Source: Anaerolineae bacterium (GTDB lineage: Bacteria > Chloroflexota > Anaerolineae > B4-G1 > SLSP01). From it: a stretch of 64,000 nucleotides of DNA. The DNA is taken from the NCBI GenBank assembly GCA_026645815.1, contig JAPKMR010000004.1, positions 62,001 to 126,000 of the forward strand, in the 5' to 3' direction. This document shows, one piece after another, positions 8,544 through 16,694 of this stretch; the stretch's first letter is position 1; each line of letters opens with the position of its first letter. The position numbers and the translations under genes are program-made. Below the pieces are notes generated by a model. It made no database searches. It saw nothing but the letters and a program-made list of their open reading frames with translations, and was not told the origin of the DNA.

Positions 8544-11500
8544 ATGAATGCTGAGGCACGGCAATTTGAATCAGGCGCTTCAATAGAAAGCATAGATGCA
8601 ATCTCTCGATTGTCATTCAACGCGTCAGGGTACTCTCAATTGGGTGAGCAGCTCGTTAAACTTGCGGCGCAACTGCTTTCCTGCCCGGTAGTGTTGTTTT
8701 TTGCATCTGACCCAGGCACTAATATGGCTTTGGTTTCTCATCTGAGGCCGCGTGCGGCTGTGGGTGTAGCTCTGCAAAATCTGGCACCGGTAGCAACGAG
8801 GGAATTGTTGCGTTGTGGCATCTCTGAGCAGCCTGTGATTCTGCAGGGGACCGAATTTGCTGAATGTATGGCAGATTTACACTTGCCAGGTGAACCCCAG
8901 GTCGCCTTGCTGGCTCCGTTAAGGGTTGATGATCAATGTGTTGCTCTGATCTGTGCCGTGCAGGTGGAGGTGGGGGGCAAGTTCTCCCCAACTGCCGTGC
9001 CATTGATGGGGTTATTGGCGGCGCGGACAAGGGATGCTCTGGAATCTATTGTACTGTATCAGGATCTCGAAAAAGATTATGAGATGCTGCAGCAACGCTA
9101 TCAGGCGATGAGTTCCATGTATGAGATTTCGCTTGAGCTGGCGCGGCAGCAACGCGACCTGCAACCTATGCTTGAAGGTGTGGGAAGTCGCATTCTTAGA
9201 TTGTTGGATACCACGGGGGGAGGCATCTGGCTTTGGCGTGAAGCAGAGCAACGCCTGGAGCTTGTAGTGTCGCTGCAAAGTGGCTATGCTACTAAAGTGG
9301 GCGCGCGTGCGGCGCCAGGTGAAGGTTTGGTCGGGCAGGCTTATGCCACCAAACAGATCAAAGTGCGCAACGATTATTCTCAATGGGATGGGCGTCCTGC
9401 GGAATTCACGGATGCGCCTTTCAAAGCCGCGATGGCTATTCCATTGCTGTGGCAGGATCAAGCGGTAGGCGTATTGGCAGCTACCGATGATCGTGAAGAT
9501 CGCACGTTTACGGTCTATGATCAGTACCTTGGGCAGCTCTTGGCGAGTCAAGTTATTGTATTTATCCAAAATGCTCAGCTCTTTAGTCAAACTCGTCAAA
9601 CTTTGGCGCGCACAGAAGCGCTATATCGCGCCAATCGTTCTGTGACGTCTATTCTGAGCATTGAAGAAACCCTTCAAACCGTGGTGAATGGTGTGGCTGA
9701 GGCTCTCAATGCCGATCAGGTGATTGTATATACCTTCAACTTTGCCACTGAGGAGGTCACTCACGCTGTGCGGGGTGGGCGTCTGCGCCGGGAGAGTCGT
9801 CCCCCTTCGTTTGAGGAGTTGCAGCACGGCTTGAGTGGTTGGGTGATTCAAAACTTACAACCGGCATACTCTCCCAAGGGCTTTTTGGACCCACGGGAAG
9901 GGACAGCGGCTCAAGAGCGCCGCCAGCGCAACCGGACTGGTGCGATTATTGTGACACCACTTCAGTACCGTGGCCAACTAATAGGGACAATGACGGCCTT
10001 TAATAGTTTGGATGCGCCCGATTTTTCCCCTGATGATGTAGATTTGATGGTGGCTATGTCCACCCAGGCCGCGGCTGCTGTAGCGAACACACAACTTTTC
10101 GCAGATGTTGAGCAATCTCTGCGGCGCACGCAAGCGCTCTATCAAGTAGGCCGTTCGGTCATGCTGACCCAGGATCTAGATGAGGCGCTGCGTGAGATTA
10201 CTGCGCGCGTGGCAGAGACATTGCCGGCTAACCGTGTCTCGCTTATCACCTTCGATGGTGAGACGCGGCAAATCACCCACTTTGCGCGCGGCGGTCCGGG
10301 GCAGGAATATTTGGACCCGGTTATGTCCTTTGAGAATCTATGGGATGGTTTGAGCGGTTGGGTCGCGCGTGAGGTACAGCCCGCTTTGTCTCCCAAGGGC
10401 AAGCCTGATTCCCGAGAATCCGTTGAATCACAGCGACGTCGTTTAGAGAGTCACTGCGGTGCCATGATGGTGGCGCCGGTGATGTACCGCGGCGCGGTTA
10501 TGGGAACGATGACCGCGATCAATTTGCCGGAGGAGCCTGATTTTACTGAGAGTGATCTGGACCTGTTAGTGGGTATGGTTAATCAGGCTGCCGCAGCTAT
10601 CGCTAACGCGCAGTTATTTGAAGCCACACAGCGTCGGACGATCTTGCTGAGCACTGGCGCTGAGATCTCACGGGCAGCACATTCAATTCTGGATATGAAT
10701 GAGCTGCTTCCGCAAGTAGTGTCATTGATTCGTGAGCGTTTCGGACTTTACTATGTCGGTGTCTTTCTGGTTGATGACACCGGAGAGTGGGCAGTTCTGC
10801 GCGCCGGTACGGGCGAAGCTGGACAGCAGATGCTTGCTGCCGGGCACCGGTTGCGGGTTGGTGGGCAGTCCATGATTGGCGCCTGTGTGGCATCGCGCCA
10901 GGCGCGTATTGCCCTCGATGTTGGAGCGGAGGCCGTGCGTTTTGAGAATCCGCTTTTGCCTGGCACCCGGTCGGAGATGGCGATGCCATTGGTGTCGCGC
11001 GATGAAGCTATCGGGGCTATGACGATTCAGTCAGAGCAACCACGGGCTTTTAGTGAAGATGATATTCTTTTATTGCAGACCATGGCAGATCAGGTTGCGA
11101 CTGCTATTGTGAACGCCCGGTTGTTTTCTCGGGCGCTGAGTGCCGCATTGGATGCCGAATCCAACCAGATCCTGCTCCAATCCGTCATTGATGCTATGCC
11201 CAACCCGGTGTTCTACAAGGATCATAGTGGAGCGCACCGGATCGTAAACAAATCTTTCGCTGAGGAAGTGCTGGGTTTACCGGCTGAGCGAATTTTGGGC
11301 AAGACCATGGTTGAGTTATCTGATGTGATTGATCCTGCGGTGGCACAAGACCAACACGACTCCGATATGCGTCTCATCCATGAGCCGGGGATGCAGTCTT
11401 TTGAGGCCCAAATACCTTACGCGGATAGTACTGTTCATGCTGTTTCCTTGAGCAAATCTACGGTCTTCGATGCTCAGGGTACGATCACCGGTGTGGTGGG

Positions 11501-14500
11501 GGTGTTTAACGATATTACCTCGCGGAAGCAATTGCTGGCGACTTTGGAGAGCCGTACTCAGCAATTGCAGACGGCGGCTGATATCTCCAGAGCGACCTCT
11601 TCGATGCTTAAGTTGGAGGAATTGCTGCCCCGAGCGGTGGAACTTATCCGTGAGCAATTTGGATATTATTACGTGGGCGTCTTCCTGGTAGATGATACAG
11701 GGAAGTGGGCTGTGTTGCGCGCTGGAACGGGGGCAGCTGGTGAACAGATGTTGCAAGCTGAACACCGATTGCAGATTGGCGGACACTCTATGGTAGGCAT
11801 GGCCATGGAGGACCGTGAAGCCCGCATTGCATTCGACGTGGGACTTGAGGCGGTGCGCTTCGAGAATCCACTGCTGCCGGAAACTCGCTCGGAGATTGCA
11901 TTGCCGTTGATTTCACGTGGAGACGTGATTGGAGCGCTCACTATTCAGTCGCGACGCTCTCAGGCTTTCTCCGATAGCGATATCTTGGTGCTGCAGACGG
12001 TGGCTGATCAGATTGCCAACGCAATTGCCAATGCCTGGCTCTTCGCTGAAGCTCAGGAGCGTTTTGAAGAGTTGCAACGCATTCAGCGCGAACTCACCGG
12101 TGAGGCATGGTCTAAGTTTGCTCGTGGGCATACGGTTGTTGGTTATGCCTATGATACCAATCGTTTGGTTCCGTTGCTGGAATCTGATGCCGGGATGCCT
12201 GAGGATTTGGGGCAGGTATGGCAGGAGCGTGAGACTGCGCTCATGGGCGAGCTTGCGCGAGGAGAGGTGGTGCTACAGCAAGATGGGCATGGTGCATTTG
12301 TACTGGCGCCTATCACTTCACCCCAGGGAGAGCCGTTAGGTGTGCTTGGCGTAGATGCAGCTGCGCGCATGGATACGACAGCGGATGTTTTGGAGCACGG
12401 ACTATACTCAGCCGCGTGGTCTGAAGATGATCTAGCCTTGATCCAGGCTGTGCGAGAGCAGATTGGTATGGCTCTGGAGAACCGCTTGTTGTTTGAGCAG
12501 ACCACTTCGGTGCTGACCGAAACGACGACCTTGTATGAGGTGGGACAGCAAATTAGCGAGTCGCGAAGCGATGCGGAGATTCTACGTGCAGCGATTGATG
12601 GCCTCAGCCGCCGTCCTGAACCTGATCGCATCATCGCCGGATTGTTTGAGCCGCTGAATGAACCGGCGTACTTGCGAATTGTGGATGGATGGGCCCGTGA
12701 AGGTCAAGCTGTTCAGGCGGGTAGTGCTTATCCGCTTTCATATTGGCAGTTGATTTACACTGCATTGGAGTCTGAAGGCTCATTTGTCTGTGCGGATATT
12801 GAACAGGAAACGCACTTTAGCGGTGAGGTCCGGCGAATGTTCCGCCATCTGGCAGTTCGGGGTTTGGGTGCTTTCCAGCTGCGTGTCCGTGGAATGCCAT
12901 ACGGAGTTATCCTTGTTTACATGAATCAGCCTCACGACTTCACGGCTGAGGAATTGCGGTTCTATACTACCCTATCTCAAAACACCTCGGTTGCACTGGA
13001 AAACCAGTTCTTGCTAGAAACAACCCGCCAGGAAGCTGAACGGCGCGCGTTGCTCAACGAAGTGATGAGCACTGCATCGGCTAGCCTCGATCCTGACAAT
13101 CTGGTACATGATAGTGTTCAACTGATCGCCCAGCGCCTGGGCATGCCGACACTCTACTGGAAGTACGATAAAGAAAGGATTGGGCCACTTGCCATCTATC
13201 GTTTTGATGGCTCTGCGGTGTTCCTGGAAGAAGCTGAAGAACGCTTTGTGCCTGAGGATGTGCCTGAGCTGACGGAGGCTGTGGTATCGCGGTTGGATTA
13301 CCGGTGGAAGTTTTCTGCAGGTGATGTATCATCACCCGCTGCCGGATTCTGGAGTCCTTTTGAAGGTTATCGTGCAGAGCTGGATCTTGAAGAGGTTTTG
13401 GTGTTGCCCGTCACGATTCGAGATGAGGTCTTGGGAGTTCTGATTCTAGGGCAGCAACGTGACCACCCAGCGATTGACGAGAATGAAACAGCTTTCCTCC
13501 ACAACGCAGCAGTGAACATCGGCGTGGCGTTGGAAAATGCGCAATTGTATCAGGATGCCCAAGAAACTGCCGAGAAACTCAAGGAAGTTGACCGGCTGAA
13601 AAGCGAGTTCCTGGCGAATATGTCACATGAGTTGCGTACGCCCTTGAACTCCATCATCGGTTTTTCGCGCGTGATTCTTAAAGGAATTGACGGGCCAATT
13701 ACTGATCTGCAAAAGACGGACCTGGAGGCTATCTATCAGAGCGGGCGCCATTTACTGGAGTTGATTAACGAGATTCTTGATCACTCTAAGATTGAAGCTG
13801 GCAAGATGGAATATGCCTTTGAACCAACAGATCTCATGGAAATCATTCGGGGCATCATGTCTACTTCGATCGCGCTGGTCAAGGATAAACCCATCGAATT
13901 GCAGCAGCATGTCCCTGAAACTCTGCCGACGATCATCGCAGACTCGCGGCGCGTACGTCAGGTGTTGCTGAATTTGATGGGGAATGCCTCGAAATTCACC
14001 GAGCAGGGTTATATTGCCTTGTCTGCATGGGCAGATGATGAATGGGTGACGATTTCTGTACAAGACTCTGGTGTAGGCATTCCAAAAGAGCGTTATGCTT
14101 CCGTGTTTGCAGCTTTCGAGCAAGTTGATTCTTCGTCCTCACGGCGCTATGGCGGCACCGGTTTGGGCTTGCCGGTAAGTAAGAAGTTTGTCGAGGCGCA
14201 TGGCGGAACCATATGGTTCGAAAGTGAAATGGGGTCGGGTTCCACCTTCTTTGTGAAATTACCCATCGCTGGACCGCCACCAGAGCAACCGGCTGAGGAG
14301 CCTTCGCGTAGTGCGGCTCGTATGGATGCAGATGACTCCAAGGGTAGGTTGGTGTTGACCGTGGATGATGATGCGGGCGTGATTACACTCTTCCGCCGTT
14401 ATTTGGGCAAACAAGGCTACCGTGTGGTCGGACTCACTCGCGGTGACCGGGTTGTGGAAGAGGCTAAACGTCTCAAGCCTTATGCCATCACCCTGGATAT

Positions 14501-15098
14501 CTTGATGCCGGATCGCAGTGGGTGGGAGGTCATTCGTGACCTGAAATCCGACGCACTTACCCGCGATATCCCTGTCATTGTCTGCTCTATCATGGCGGAG
14601 CGCAATAAAGGTCTCAGTATGGGGGTGGCGGATTATCTGATCAAACCTATTCTGGAGCAGGACTTGTTGGTGGCGCTGGAACGCATCACGCATGATCCTT
14701 CGCAAACGCATGTGCTGGTTGTGGATGATAACGCGGATGATCGAAATCTACTTCAGCGCATTTTGGCAGATGCGGGTTATACGGTATCGGTTGCCACCAA
14801 TGGCGTCGAAGCGATTGCTGAACTGACTCTTTCCACTCCTAATCTGGTGGTGCTCGATCTCATGATGCCTGAGGTTGATGGTTTTGCTGTGCTGGAGAGT
14901 ATGAAAGCGCGTGCTGAAACTCGTGATATTCCAGTAGTGGTGGTCACTGCAAAGGAATTGACTGCGGATGAGCGCGCGGATTTGACCGCTCGGGTACAGG
15001 CGCTGCTGCAAAAGGGGTTATTCGATCAGGAGCGTCTCCTAGGGGATGTTGCCGGCGCCTTGTCTCGTCTGGCGTCTGGGGGCGCGGATACGCATTAA
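8544..15098 (+). CDS. Giant GAF/PAS hybrid histidine kinase with two receiver domains
   Basis: The 2184-residue protein has no evident TM segment and should be cytoplasmic. Reading in order, I see about five GAF domains (roughly residues 20-860), a PAS domain (about 870-990), a further GAF (1010-1165), the short coil/GAF-like module (1165-1315), two more GAF domains (1330-1670), HisKA, HATPase_c and two receivers. The phospho-accepting His is His1695 in NMSHELRTP. The ATPase has N-box (NLMGNASKF), G1 (DSGVGIP) and G2 (GGTGLGLP) motifs. Receiver aspartates are Asp1985 (TLDILMPD) and Asp2105 (VLDLMMPE). It is the only catalytic output protein in the cluster and the natural integrator of the upstream sensors. 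No DNA-binding regulator is adjacent, so the downstream target is unknown. Confidence 0.9.
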   Translation: MNAEARQFESGASIESIDAISRLSFNASGYSQLGEQLVKLAAQLLSCPVVLFFASDPGTNMALVSHLRPRAAVGVALQNLAPVATRELLRCGISEQPVILQGTEFAECMADLHLPGEPQVALLAPLRVDDQCVALICAVQVEVGGKFSPTAVPLMGLLAARTRDALESIVLYQDLEKDYEMLQQRYQAMSSMYEISLELARQQRDLQPMLEGVGSRILRLLDTTGGGIWLWREAEQRLELVVSLQSGYATKVGARAAPGEGLVGQAYATKQIKVRNDYSQWDGRPAEFTDAPFKAAMAIPLLWQDQAVGVLAATDDREDRTFTVYDQYLGQLLASQVIVFIQNAQLFSQTRQTLARTEALYRANRSVTSILSIEETLQTVVNGVAEALNADQVIVYTFNFATEEVTHAVRGGRLRRESRPPSFEELQHGLSGWVIQNLQPAYSPKGFLDPREGTAAQERRQRNRTGAIIVTPLQYRGQLIGTMTAFNSLDAPDFSPDDVDLMVAMSTQAAAAVANTQLFADVEQSLRRTQALYQVGRSVMLTQDLDEALREITARVAETLPANRVSLITFDGETRQITHFARGGPGQEYLDPVMSFENLWDGLSGWVAREVQPALSPKGKPDSRESVESQRRRLESHCGAMMVAPVMYRGAVMGTMTAINLPEEPDFTESDLDLLVGMVNQAAAAIANAQLFEATQRRTILLSTGAEISRAAHSILDMNELLPQVVSLIRERFGLYYVGVFLVDDTGEWAVLRAGTGEAGQQMLAAGHRLRVGGQSMIGACVASRQARIALDVGAEAVRFENPLLPGTRSEMAMPLVSRDEAIGAMTIQSEQPRAFSEDDILLLQTMADQVATAIVNARLFSRALSAALDAESNQILLQSVIDAMPNPVFYKDHSGAHRIVNKSFAEEVLGLPAERILGKTMVELSDVIDPAVAQDQHDSDMRLIHEPGMQSFEAQIPYADSTVHAVSLSKSTVFDAQGTITGVVGVFNDITSRKQLLATLESRTQQLQTAADISRATSSMLKLEELLPRAVELIREQFGYYYVGVFLVDDTGKWAVLRAGTGAAGEQMLQAEHRLQIGGHSMVGMAMEDREARIAFDVGLEAVRFENPLLPETRSEIALPLISRGDVIGALTIQSRRSQAFSDSDILVLQTVADQIANAIANAWLFAEAQERFEELQRIQRELTGEAWSKFARGHTVVGYAYDTNRLVPLLESDAGMPEDLGQVWQERETALMGELARGEVVLQQDGHGAFVLAPITSPQGEPLGVLGVDAAARMDTTADVLEHGLYSAAWSEDDLALIQAVREQIGMALENRLLFEQTTSVLTETTTLYEVGQQISESRSDAEILRAAIDGLSRRPEPDRIIAGLFEPLNEPAYLRIVDGWAREGQAVQAGSAYPLSYWQLIYTALESEGSFVCADIEQETHFSGEVRRMFRHLAVRGLGAFQLRVRGMPYGVILVYMNQPHDFTAEELRFYTTLSQNTSVALENQFLLETTRQEAERRALLNEVMSTASASLDPDNLVHDSVQLIAQRLGMPTLYWKYDKERIGPLAIYRFDGSAVFLEEAEERFVPEDVPELTEAVVSRLDYRWKFSAGDVSSPAAGFWSPFEGYRAELDLEEVLVLPVTIRDEVLGVLILGQQRDHPAIDENETAFLHNAAVNIGVALENAQLYQDAQETAEKLKEVDRLKSEFLANMSHELRTPLNSIIGFSRVILKGIDGPITDLQKTDLEAIYQSGRHLLELINEILDHSKIEAGKMEYAFEPTDLMEIIRGIMSTSIALVKDKPIELQQHVPETLPTIIADSRRVRQVLLNLMGNASKFTEQGYIALSAWADDEWVTISVQDSGVGIPKERYASVFAAFEQVDSSSSRRYGGTGLGLPVSKKFVEAHGGTIWFESEMGSGSTFFVKLPIAGPPPEQPAEEPSRSAARMDADDSKGRLVLTVDDDAGVITLFRRYLGKQGYRVVGLTRGDRVVEEAKRLKPYAITLDILMPDRSGWEVIRDLKSDALTRDIPVIVCSIMAERNKGLSMGVADYLIKPILEQDLLVALERITHDPSQTHVLVVDDNADDRNLLQRILADAGYTVSVATNGVEAIAELTLSTPNLVVLDLMMPEVDGFAVLESMKARAETRDIPVVVVTAKELTADERADLTARVQALLQKGLFDQERLLGDVAGALSRLASGGADTH

Positions 15099-15127
15099 AC
15101 CGGCCCTGGTTGCAGTTGTCATCTTTC

Positions 15128-15156
15128 TTGACAGTGTGGTGTCTTCATTGTACAAT
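15128..15156 (+). promoter_or_regulatory. Consensus sigma-70 promoter of ferredoxin gene
   Basis: TTGACA (15128-15133) and TACAAT (15151-15156) are separated by 17 bases, close to perfect consensus. The expected transcription start is near 15163, about 65 bases before the ATG at 15229. AGGAGG at 15216-15221 provides a strong ribosome-binding site. Confidence 0.8.
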
Positions 15157-15164
15157 GAAAACAC
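15139..15164. promoter_or_regulatory. 26-bp dyad overlapping the -10 box (candidate operator)
   Basis: The core is a perfect 16-bp palindrome, TTCATTGTACAATGAA, at 15144-15159. Outside one mismatched pair, GTGT (15139-15142) and ACAC (15161-15164) continue the symmetry. The dyad covers the -10 box and the expected transcription start, the usual place for a repressor site. No matching regulator gene is recognisable in the window. Confidence 0.6.
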
Positions 15165-15228
15165 TGCAGGAAAGCAATTTCTCTGGCAGGAATATCGTTT
15201 CTAACATGAAATCACAGGAGGAAATACT

Positions 15229-15495
15229 ATGCCCTATGTTATTACTCGTATGTGTGAGCGGATAGGCGCTTGTGCAGACGTGTGCCCAACCGATTCGATT
15301 CACTTCGTGGATGAGGATCAGGAATGGCCCACTTACTATATCAACCCTGAGACGTGCATTGATTGCGGGGCTTGCGCCAGCGAGTGCCCAACGGGTGCGA
15401 TCTTCCCTGAGGAGGATGTTCCCGAGGAGTATCTCGATGATATTGACCTGAATGCCGATTTCTATGGCAAGGGGCCTGGCGCTGAGTTTGCCTGA
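15229..15495 (+). CDS. Ferredoxin with two Fe-S cluster motifs
   Basis: The 88-residue acidic protein is a small cytoplasmic electron carrier. Its second motif is a complete CxxCxxCxxxCP. The first is C-x5-C-x3-CP, lacking one Cys, and the residue after CPTD is Ser. This matches the pattern of 7Fe ferredoxins, where the first site carries a [3Fe-4S] cluster and the second a [4Fe-4S] cluster; the cluster types are inferred, not seen. It is monocistronic: a strong promoter precedes it and an intrinsic terminator follows within 30 bases. It does not belong to the upstream signalling operon. Redox partners are unknown, although an aldehyde ferredoxin oxidoreductase is encoded 5 kb away. Confidence 0.88.
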   Translation: MPYVITRMCERIGACADVCPTDSIHFVDEDQEWPTYYINPETCIDCGACASECPTGAIFPEEDVPEEYLDDIDLNADFYGKGPGAEFA

Positions 15496-15520
15496 TATTC
15501 TGCGGAACTAATCTGCAAGC

Positions 15521-15570
15521 AATCGGGCACGTGGGCCTGGATATTCGCCCACGTGCCCGATTTCCTTTTG
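15521..15570. terminator. Bidirectional intrinsic terminator
   Basis: A perfect 16-bp stem (15521-15536 pairing with 15547-15562) with a 10-base loop is followed by a T-rich run on the plus strand and preceded by an A-containing tract. It lies between the convergent ferredoxin and PHP genes and probably serves both. Confidence 0.85.
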
Positions 15571-15591
15571 TTTGACGGTGGCGAGATTACA

Positions 15592-16653
15592 TTACCTGAT
15601 GTAAATTGGGCTGGAGAAAATCCACCCTACGCGCATGCCACGGAACTTACGGTAGACTTCGACGCGATAGATGCCTGCTTCAGCTGAAGTATAGCTGAGT
15701 GTGCTGCCGGTCGTTTTTCCGATAAGCTGTCCGTCTCGCAATAAGCGTATTTCACCTCTGGCAGGTGTGTTTACTTCCAATGTGACGGCGCCAAGTCTTT
15801 TGAGCTCTTCACCCATGGTGCGCCGTGCTGCTCCGCTGCGGGCGAAGAACTGAAAGCCGTGGGTAGGATGGGGCAAGTCATATCCAACCCAGGTGCGCCC
15901 GGTCCGCAATGCATCATAAATGAGGCGCCGGTCGCGAGTTTCGTCACCCGTTAGGGGACCGTCGGTAAGCACATGGGTATTGACACAGCGAAAGAGGTAT
16001 TCATAGGGGAAGATTGTTCGTGTGATGCCGGCCATAGTGTGACGGCTGGCATGTGCATCGGCTCCACCCAGTGCGGCGAGATGGGTTCCCTTACTCAGCA
16101 GCTCATCCCACAGTCGCAAGGTCGCGCGATAGGGACCTCGAATGCCCCAATCGGGAAGAAAGGCGTAGATCAACGCCGCAAGCCGTGACCAGAGCAAGCC
16201 TTTGAATTCTGACATGTAGTTCCAGATTTCCAGACCGGTGATGCCCTCTATAGGCCAGTCTATCCAGGGAATAGCGTGGAAATCTTCTCCCAACGGGCTG
16301 CTACGTTCGACAGGATGTGCAATATAGCAGATTCCGCCGCATTCATTCGCTTTCTGGATCAGTGTCTGAGCACTTCCAAAGGTGTACGGCGCCAGTTCTT
16401 GATTGGCGCCGTAGATGAGCAGGTGGTTGGCTTGAGGGCGACGCCGGCTATTGTGGGCTTCCTGGCCTATGAGCAATAATACACGTCCATAGTAGCCCTC
16501 TAGTCCCTCTACACGCAAATTATGATCTGTCACAATGACGAAATCCAGCCCGGCGTCAGCAGCTGCTTCAGCGATGTCTGTATGTCGTCCGGAGCCGTCA
16601 GAGTAGAGGCTATGGACATGAAGATTGCCTGTATATTCCCGATAGTTTTCCAT
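15592..16653 (-). CDS. PHP-domain metal-dependent phosphoesterase-like protein
   Basis: The 353-residue product opens with the PHP signature NLHVHSLYSDGSG, followed by FVIVTDHN, the His/Asp metal ligands of this superfamily. GADAHAS near the middle supplies later ligands. PHP proteins hydrolyse phosphoesters using two or three metal ions; the substrate here is unknown. The C-terminal 100 residues look like a small beta domain (GEIRLLRDGQLIG...YRVEVYR). I chose ATG at 16653 over the upstream in-frame TTG at 16689, because the TTG lies inside the -35 box of a good promoter and the reading frame before MENYREY is not family-like. The gene is divergent from the alkaline-phosphatase-superfamily gene, with about 40 bases between them. 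Confidence 0.8.
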   Translation of the reverse strand: MENYREYTGNLHVHSLYSDGSGRHTDIAEAAADAGLDFVIVTDHNLRVEGLEGYYGRVLLLIGQEAHNSRRRPQANHLLIYGANQELAPYTFGSAQTLIQKANECGGICYIAHPVERSSPLGEDFHAIPWIDWPIEGITGLEIWNYMSEFKGLLWSRLAALIYAFLPDWGIRGPYRATLRLWDELLSKGTHLAALGGADAHASRHTMAGITRTIFPYEYLFRCVNTHVLTDGPLTGDETRDRRLIYDALRTGRTWVGYDLPHPTHGFQFFARSGAARRTMGEELKRLGAVTLEVNTPARGEIRLLRDGQLIGKTTGSTLSYTSAEAGIYRVEVYRKFRGMRVGWIFSSPIYIR

Positions 16654-16661
16654 GAGCTGTA

Positions 16662-16689
16662 ATCTTAATGCCAACAGACTGATTGTCAA
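16662..16689 (-). promoter_or_regulatory. Promoter of PHP gene, apparently leaderless
   Basis: On the minus strand TTGACA (16689-16684) and TAAGAT (16667-16662) are 16 bases apart. The expected start of transcription, near 16655, is within two or three bases of the ATG at 16653, so the mRNA should have no 5' leader. Confidence 0.6.
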
Positions 16690-16694
16690 CTACT

